A model generated the notes under the pieces. It saw only the letters and a program-made list of their open reading frames with translations. It did not search any database and was not told where the DNA came from. Source: JBMNUL01 sp050946255 (lineage in GTDB: Bacteria > Actinomycetota > Coriobacteriia > Coriobacteriales > CADBOM01). Taken from it: a DNA stretch of 16,100 nt. Every line of letters starts with the position of its first letter. The first letter of the stretch is position 1. A program made the translations under genes and the position numbers. The stretch lies in contig JBMNUL010000045.1 of the NCBI GenBank assembly GCA_050946255.1, positions 1-16,100 of the forward strand, read 5' to 3'. Below are positions 12,347-16,100 of the stretch, piece by piece.

Positions 12347-13771
12347 ATGGGCGGATTTTTTGGCGCCGCATCGCATAGAGATGTGGTGCTGGACGTGTTT
12401 TTCGGTGTTGATTATCACTCTCACCTCGGAACACGCAGGGCTGGGATGATTCTCCACGATGAGGAAACCGGATTCCAACGTGAGATTCACTCGATAGAAA
12501 ACACTCCGTTCCGAACGCGATTCGAAGAAGACCTCCCGAATTTCAAGGGAAAGACTGGAATCGGCTGCATCAGCGACTCCGACCCACAGCCCCTGCTCGT
12601 GAAATCGCATCTGGGCATGTTCGCGATCACAACCGTCGGGGCAATCAACAATGCCGAAAAGCTGGCAAACGACTTCTTCTCAGAAGGCGGTCGTCAATTC
12701 ATGGCCATGAGCAGCGGCAAGGTGAACGACACCGAGTTGGTGGCCGCATTGATCAACCAGAAGCAGGACTTCGTGGAGGGCATTAAGTCCGCGCAGGAAA
12801 AAATCGATGGATCTCTGACCCTCCTCATCATGACCGGAGACGGCAACATCATCGCGGCGCGAGACAAATTGGGGAGACTGCCGGTCCTCATCGGAAAGAA
12901 CCCCGACGGAAGGTGCATCTCCTTCGAATCGTTCGCCTATCACAAACTCGGGTATGAAGATGAATACGAATTGGGACCGGGAGAAATCGTGAAGGTCTCT
13001 GCGGACAGGCTGCAGAAGCTCTCCCCTCCCCTGAACGAGATGAAAATCTGCGCGTTCCTCTGGACTTACTACGGATATCCCAATTCGAACTACGAGGGTG
13101 TTAACGTCGAGGTCATGCGCTACAAGAACGGTGCGATCATGGCCAGAGACGAGGCGGCCCGCGGAGTTCTCCCAGACGTGGATTACGTTGCGGGAGTCCC
13201 CGATTCTGGAATTCCACATGCCATCGGATATGCCACCGAGGCCGGAGTGCATTTTGCCCGTCCGTTCATCAAGTACACCCCAACCTGGCCGCGCTCCTTC
13301 ATGCCGGGAAATCAGGATGTGCGCAACAGGGTAGCCAAGATGAAGCAGATTCCAGTGCCCGAGCTCATCAAGGACAAGAAGCTCCTCTTCGTCGACGACT
13401 CCATCGTCAGGGGAACGCAGCTTCGCGAAACCGTGAACTTCCTCTATGAATGCGGCGCCTCCGAAGTCCACATGAGGTCGGCCTGCCCTCCCATTATGTT
13501 CAGTTGCAAGTACCTCAGCTTCTCAAGCAACAAATCCGTGATGGACCTGCTAGCCCGCCGCGTGGTCAAGTCGCTGGAGGGTGATGAGGGCGAGCAGCAT
13601 CTGGAAGAATATGCAGACCCAACCACGGAGAGGGGCAAGTGCCTTCTCAAGACGATCTGCGAGGAGATGGGGTTCGACTCCCTCAACTACCAGTCGTTGG
13701 ATGGAATGCTGGAAGCTATTGGAATCGACCCCGAAAAGGTGTGCACCTACTGCTGGAACGGCAAGGGCTAA
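12347..13771 (+). CDS. purF: Amidophosphoribosyltransferase homologue with degenerate glutaminase domain
   Basis: Homologue of PurF, which makes phosphoribosylamine from PRPP in the first step of purine synthesis. The product has 474 residues, normal length. The C-terminal phosphoribosyltransferase half looks intact: VAGVPDSGIPHAIGYA (281-296) and the PRPP loop LFVDDSIVRGT (347-357). Cys235, Cys387, Cys466 and Cys469 sit where Bacillus-type PurF binds its iron-sulfur cluster. The N-terminal glutaminase half keeps the fold but starts MGGFFG instead of MCGxxG, so the nucleophile Cys is Gly. HVRY reads GCISD and HNGN reads INNA. AAAGGA is 7 bases before the ATG at 12347; the longer frame from 12245 lacks support and would bury the N-terminus. 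A terminator follows at 13841. The symbol marks the homology; a glutamine-dependent activity is doubtful. Confidence 0.9.
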   Translation: MGGFFGAASHRDVVLDVFFGVDYHSHLGTRRAGMILHDEETGFQREIHSIENTPFRTRFEEDLPNFKGKTGIGCISDSDPQPLLVKSHLGMFAITTVGAINNAEKLANDFFSEGGRQFMAMSSGKVNDTELVAALINQKQDFVEGIKSAQEKIDGSLTLLIMTGDGNIIAARDKLGRLPVLIGKNPDGRCISFESFAYHKLGYEDEYELGPGEIVKVSADRLQKLSPPLNEMKICAFLWTYYGYPNSNYEGVNVEVMRYKNGAIMARDEAARGVLPDVDYVAGVPDSGIPHAIGYATEAGVHFARPFIKYTPTWPRSFMPGNQDVRNRVAKMKQIPVPELIKDKKLLFVDDSIVRGTQLRETVNFLYECGASEVHMRSACPPIMFSCKYLSFSSNKSVMDLLARRVVKSLEGDEGEQHLEEYADPTTERGKCLLKTICEEMGFDSLNYQSLDGMLEAIGIDPEKVCTYCWNGKG

Positions 13772-13840
13772 GATGAACATATCCTGAGCAGGATGTCGAA
13801 ATTGCGCGAATATCCACCTGGGGAAACTTTTTTGAGAGCT

Positions 13841-13891
13841 TGCGGCATGGGGTTCCCGTTGCTCACCGGACCTCGTGCCGCATTATCTTTT
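13841..13891 (+). terminator. Intrinsic terminator of the purF-like gene
   Basis: TGCGGCA (13841-13847) and TGCCGCA (13876-13882) pair perfectly. Pairing continues inward through GGGGT/ACCTC-type pairs and CC/GG with one bulge. The tail is TTATCTTTT. It lies 70 bp after the stop. A smaller ATCCT-GAGC-AGGAT hairpin occurs earlier, near 13790. Confidence 0.75.
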
Positions 13892-13944
13892 GAAAAGAAC
13901 CTCATGCCACTCTGCAAATTGAATGAGCGAGAAACCAAACCCAA

Positions 13945-14763
13945 ATGCGAGCAAGGAAACCGAAACACTATCACGAAAAGCTAATCGAATACGGAGACGT
14001 GGTCGAATCTAACCCAGGCTCTATCCGTGGAAAATGGCGCGAGACCTGGATGCCAGGTGCACGGGAGGTCCGCTTGGACCTTGGATGTGGGAAGGGCTCT
14101 TTCACCGTGAAGTCGGCTATGGCCGAACCAGACGTCCTCTTCATCGGAATCGACTATGAGGAAATCTGCATCTCCTCTGCAGCAGGAAAAGCTCATGACG
14201 CGGGGATACACAACGCCGTCTTCGCAATTGCCAACGCAGACGAAATAGAGTCGATGTTCTCCCCGGCAGAGCTTGAGCTCATCTACCTCAACTTCTGCAC
14301 TCCCTTTACAAAAGGTAAGAAGGCAGATGAGCGGTTGACCTATGTGGACAGGCTGATGACCTATAGGAAACTGCTCTCGGATTCAGGGAAAATACGGTTC
14401 AAGACAGACAGCCAACCGCTGTTCGACTTCTCGCTCACCCAATTCGAGCTTGCCGGCTATGTCATCCAATGGCAGACCCGAGACCTGCATGCTGACAATC
14501 CAAACGAGATCGAAAGCGATTTCGAGTCGAGGCTGATCCAGCGTGGTGCGAAAATCCACGCGCTTCTTGCTTCAAAGGGACCTGAGCCTGAATCGGTAGA
14601 GCAAACTGCGAAGCTGGGACTCGTATACTATCTTCCCGAGAACCTAGACGAGATGGATTACGTGCCCTATGGCATGGAAGACACTGTGGCGAACATGAAG
14701 AACAAAAGGAAGAAGCTCGAAGCTCGGGCAAAACGCCATGAACATCAAGGTCGACAAGATTAA
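13945..14763 (+). CDS. trmB: tRNA (guanine-N7-)-methyltransferase, divergent
   Basis: SAM-dependent methyltransferase that forms m7G46 in tRNA variable loops. The 272 residues are longer than the usual 210-230 because of a C-terminal basic tail (KNKRKKLEARAKRHEHQGRQD). RLDLGCGKGSF at residues 43-53 is the SAM-binding motif, FIGIDYEE follows, and TDSQPLFDFSLTQFE (154-168) matches the TD-x-x-x-F substrate segment. The signature normally written NFSDPWPKxRHxKRRLT reads NFCTPFTKGKKADERLT at 116-132. The usual catalytic Asp is therefore Thr119, and the Trp is Phe. The start is ATG 13945; an in-frame stop lies upstream at 13924. There is no clear Shine-Dalgarno sequence, although the RxRKPK beginning is typical. 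The gene lies 173 bp after purF beyond a terminator, and 115 bp before a GNAT gene. Confidence 0.87.
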   Translation: MRARKPKHYHEKLIEYGDVVESNPGSIRGKWRETWMPGAREVRLDLGCGKGSFTVKSAMAEPDVLFIGIDYEEICISSAAGKAHDAGIHNAVFAIANADEIESMFSPAELELIYLNFCTPFTKGKKADERLTYVDRLMTYRKLLSDSGKIRFKTDSQPLFDFSLTQFELAGYVIQWQTRDLHADNPNEIESDFESRLIQRGAKIHALLASKGPEPESVEQTAKLGLVYYLPENLDEMDYVPYGMEDTVANMKNKRKKLEARAKRHEHQGRQD

Positions 14764-14878
14764 GAGAGAGAACGAAACAGCCGTTTAGCTGGCGGCAATC
14801 ATTTGGCAAGGCACGGGGATTGATTTCGCCTGGCAATGAAGCTCGCGCTTATGGCTGCATTCGGATGGAGAGCGGATA

Positions 14879-15475
14879 ATGTCAGAGATAACGCTGGTCC
14901 GTAAGGTTCGCGATCAGACGATGGAGCAAATCAAGAGAATCGGCGGGGAGTCCTTCGCAGACGACCTGCTGTTCGAGGGATTTGGAACCGGAGAGGAACG
15001 GCGTGCGCTCGTCATGGAGTACATGCGCCACTACGTGGACTACTGTTACAAATCGAAGATTCTGTATGCAAACGCAGACTACACGGGATTCGTTGCGCTC
15101 CAACGCTCAGGCAAGGAGAAGCTCCTCCCGACCTCGAGGTTCGAAAAGGCGCTGAAACGCTATATCCCCCCTGATAAGCTTCAGGCATTCAGCTCCTATT
15201 CATCGGAAGTCGCAAACTCGTTCGACTCTGAGAAGCTAAACGACCACATCGAAGTGCTCATGCTATGCGTTGACGAGAAGCTGCGGGGCAGAGGGCTGGG
15301 CGGCGAGCTGATGGATTTCAGCAAGGAACAATCCCGACGAGCTGGCGTCCCGCTCATCATAGACACCGACATGCCTGGAAACCGCGACATGTACATCCAC
15401 ATGGGCTGTACTCTTTACCGTACCAAGAAGGCCTCCAACGGCATCTCGCGATACAATCTCATCTGGCGTCCTTGA
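14879..15475 (+). CDS. GNAT-family N-acetyltransferase
   Basis: Predicted acetyl-CoA dependent acyltransferase of 198 residues. The acetyl-CoA binding motif A is clear: IEVLMLCVDEKLRGRGLGGELM, with RGRGLGG at residues 136-142, followed by the helix and the next strand (VPLIIDTDMPGNRDMYIHMGC). The C-terminus YRTKKASNGISRYNLIWRP completes the fold. The N-terminal half is less typical, so no substrate (antibiotic, amine, peptide or small molecule) can be named. The ATG at 14879 has GGAG 9 bases upstream. It follows trmB by 115 bp without a T-run terminator, so read-through from trmB is possible. Confidence 0.88.
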   Translation: MSEITLVRKVRDQTMEQIKRIGGESFADDLLFEGFGTGEERRALVMEYMRHYVDYCYKSKILYANADYTGFVALQRSGKEKLLPTSRFEKALKRYIPPDKLQAFSSYSSEVANSFDSEKLNDHIEVLMLCVDEKLRGRGLGGELMDFSKEQSRRAGVPLIIDTDMPGNRDMYIHMGCTLYRTKKASNGISRYNLIWRP

Positions 15476-15725
15476 TAAAAGTGGCATCCTTTGTTCAAGT
15501 GACGGCCGGATGAATATCATTCCATTGGTGGAAACGGCGTCCTTGAAACAATCAGGAGATAAAAGCCACAATCCCACCGTTTGCGCAACTGTACGGTTGA
15601 AAATCCACCAACTCGAATCGTGCAGAACATGTGCAGTTTTTGTAGATATGGTGCTCAGCTGGTAGCCTTTTCATATGTTGAAAAACGCTGAGGTTGTCAG
15701 CAGAGGATGAAAAACGGAGATATAA
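15476..15725. other. Intergenic region before the ABC1/UbiB gene
   Basis: 250 bp without a gene. CAAC-TGTAC-GGTTG (near 15585) is a small hairpin, and GTGCAG occurs twice near 15620-15637. No convincing terminator for the GNAT gene or promoter was found. Confidence 0.4.
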
Positions 15726-16100
15726 ATGCCGAACTTCAACGACATAATGAAGCGTTTCCAGAAAAGGGGAAGCACGAAGGGAAGCACGAAGAGGGCAGTT
15801 GAGATTCTGGGGATTCTCAGGAAACACGATGCCGGCAAGGGCCTTACCCCGGAAAAAGCCGTTGCCATTCTGGAGGACTTGGGTCCCACTTTCGTGAAGC
15901 TAGGGCAAGTGGCCTCCACCCATCCAGATATCATTCCACCAGAATACTGCAGGGAATTCGCAAAGCTTAGAGCCGATGTCAATCCAATGCCATACGAGAT
16001 GGTCGCATCCCAGATCGAGGACAACCTGGGAAAGCCCATAGACGTGCTGTTCTCCGATTTCGACGAGAATGCCCTTGGCTCCGCATCAGTGGCACAGGTT
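15726..16100 (+). CDS. ABC1/AarF/UbiB kinase-like protein, N-terminal part (3' end outside window)
   Basis: Atypical kinase-like protein of the UbiB/ADCK family, which supports isoprenoid quinone synthesis or lipid homeostasis at the membrane in characterised members. The first 125 residues are visible and run off the right edge. LEDLGPTFVKLGQVASTHPDIIPPEYCREFAKLRADV carries the family-specific KxGQ motif (residues 59-62). ALGSASVAQV at the edge is the nucleotide-binding Ala-rich loop, here with Gly in the first position. The ATG at 15726 has GGAG 7 bases upstream. A 12-bp tandem duplication (15767-15790) encodes GST-KGST-K near residues 15-22. The gene is 250 bp from the GNAT gene. The role in this organism is unknown; ubiquinone is not expected in an anaerobic Gram-positive, so a menaquinone or membrane role is likelier. 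Confidence 0.9.
   Translation, partial: MPNFNDIMKRFQKRGSTKGSTKRAVEILGILRKHDAGKGLTPEKAVAILEDLGPTFVKLGQVASTHPDIIPPEYCREFAKLRADVNPMPYEMVASQIEDNLGKPIDVLFSDFDENALGSASVAQV
15767..15790 (+). repeat. Twice-repeated 12-bp unit within the ABC1/UbiB gene
   Basis: GGGAAGCACGAA occurs at 15767-15778 and again at 15779-15790, keeping the frame and doubling a four-residue basic segment near the N-terminus. Confidence 0.8.

Noticed and set aside
12680..13471. 263-codon minus-strand frame opposite the purF-like gene
   Set aside because: It is antisense to a well-identified protein, with no family motif in its own translation.
13793..13984. 63-codon frame between purF and trmB
   Set aside because: It runs through the purF terminator hairpin and overlaps the trmB start in another frame.
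13923..14010. Short ATG frame (MSEKPNPN...) overlapping the trmB start
   Set aside because: It stops after about 28 codons, lacks a ribosome site and is out of frame with trmB. The trmB N-terminus from 13945 fits the family.
1..16100. tRNA, rRNA, tmRNA, RNase P RNA or insertion sequence
   Set aside because: I looked for T-loop GGTTCGA-type boxes outside genes, for transposase motifs and for flanking terminal repeats on both strands, and found none that hold up.

Overview
This window reads as a chromosomal segment from a mid-GC, probably anaerobic Gram-positive bacterium. The best guess is a member of the Coriobacteriia (Actinomycetota). The basis is recalled family resemblance: the PurF-like protein beginning MGGFFGAAS, the UbiD/UbiX pair of the phenolic-acid decarboxylase type, and Gram-positive style Shine-Dalgarno sites (GGAGG, AAGGA). 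A perfect actinobacterial-type LexA box (TCGAAC-N4-GTTCGA) also fits. This is inference, since no rRNA or other marker is present. Coding DNA is clearly more GC-rich than the intergenic DNA. Intergenic spaces are unusually long (300-890 bp) and full of inverted repeats.

Layout. Positions 2-1054 hold the 3' part of leuS, closed by a terminator. An AT-rich stretch of about 890 bp without a convincing gene follows. On the minus strand come a small helical protein (1943-2278), a LexA-like box (2426-2441), and a PiT-family phosphate permease (2593-3642). Two leftward hairpins lie behind the permease promoter. On the plus strand come a TetR-family regulator (4167-4748) with its own promoter and operator-like dyad, a stand-alone proA (5066-6346) behind a duplicated hairpin element, and a short-chain dehydrogenase (6617-7564). 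After two terminators and a structured leader come ubiD (7868-9349) and ubiX (9375-9962). On the minus strand are a Cys-rich 72-aa protein (10111-10329) and a four-helix membrane protein (10523-10879). A 20-bp tandem repeat array (11014-11178) lies between that gene and a divergent nitroreductase-family gene (11369-11899). The right end holds a PurF-like protein with a degenerate glutaminase half (12347-13771), trmB (13945-14763), a GNAT acetyltransferase (14879-15475), and the 5' part of an ABC1/UbiB kinase-like gene (15726 onward).

How the genes fit together. ubiX makes the prenylated flavin that ubiD needs, so these two form a functional unit, most likely a reversible decarboxylase for a hydroxylated aromatic acid. 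The upstream SDR and the downstream nitroreductase-family flavoprotein could belong to the same redox or aromatic metabolism, but nothing in the sequence proves it. leuS, proA, purF and trmB are housekeeping genes and do not form an operon. The most unusual items are the 20-bp repeat array, the structured ubiD leader, the PurF homologue without its glutaminase residues, and the LexA box in front of an unknown small gene.
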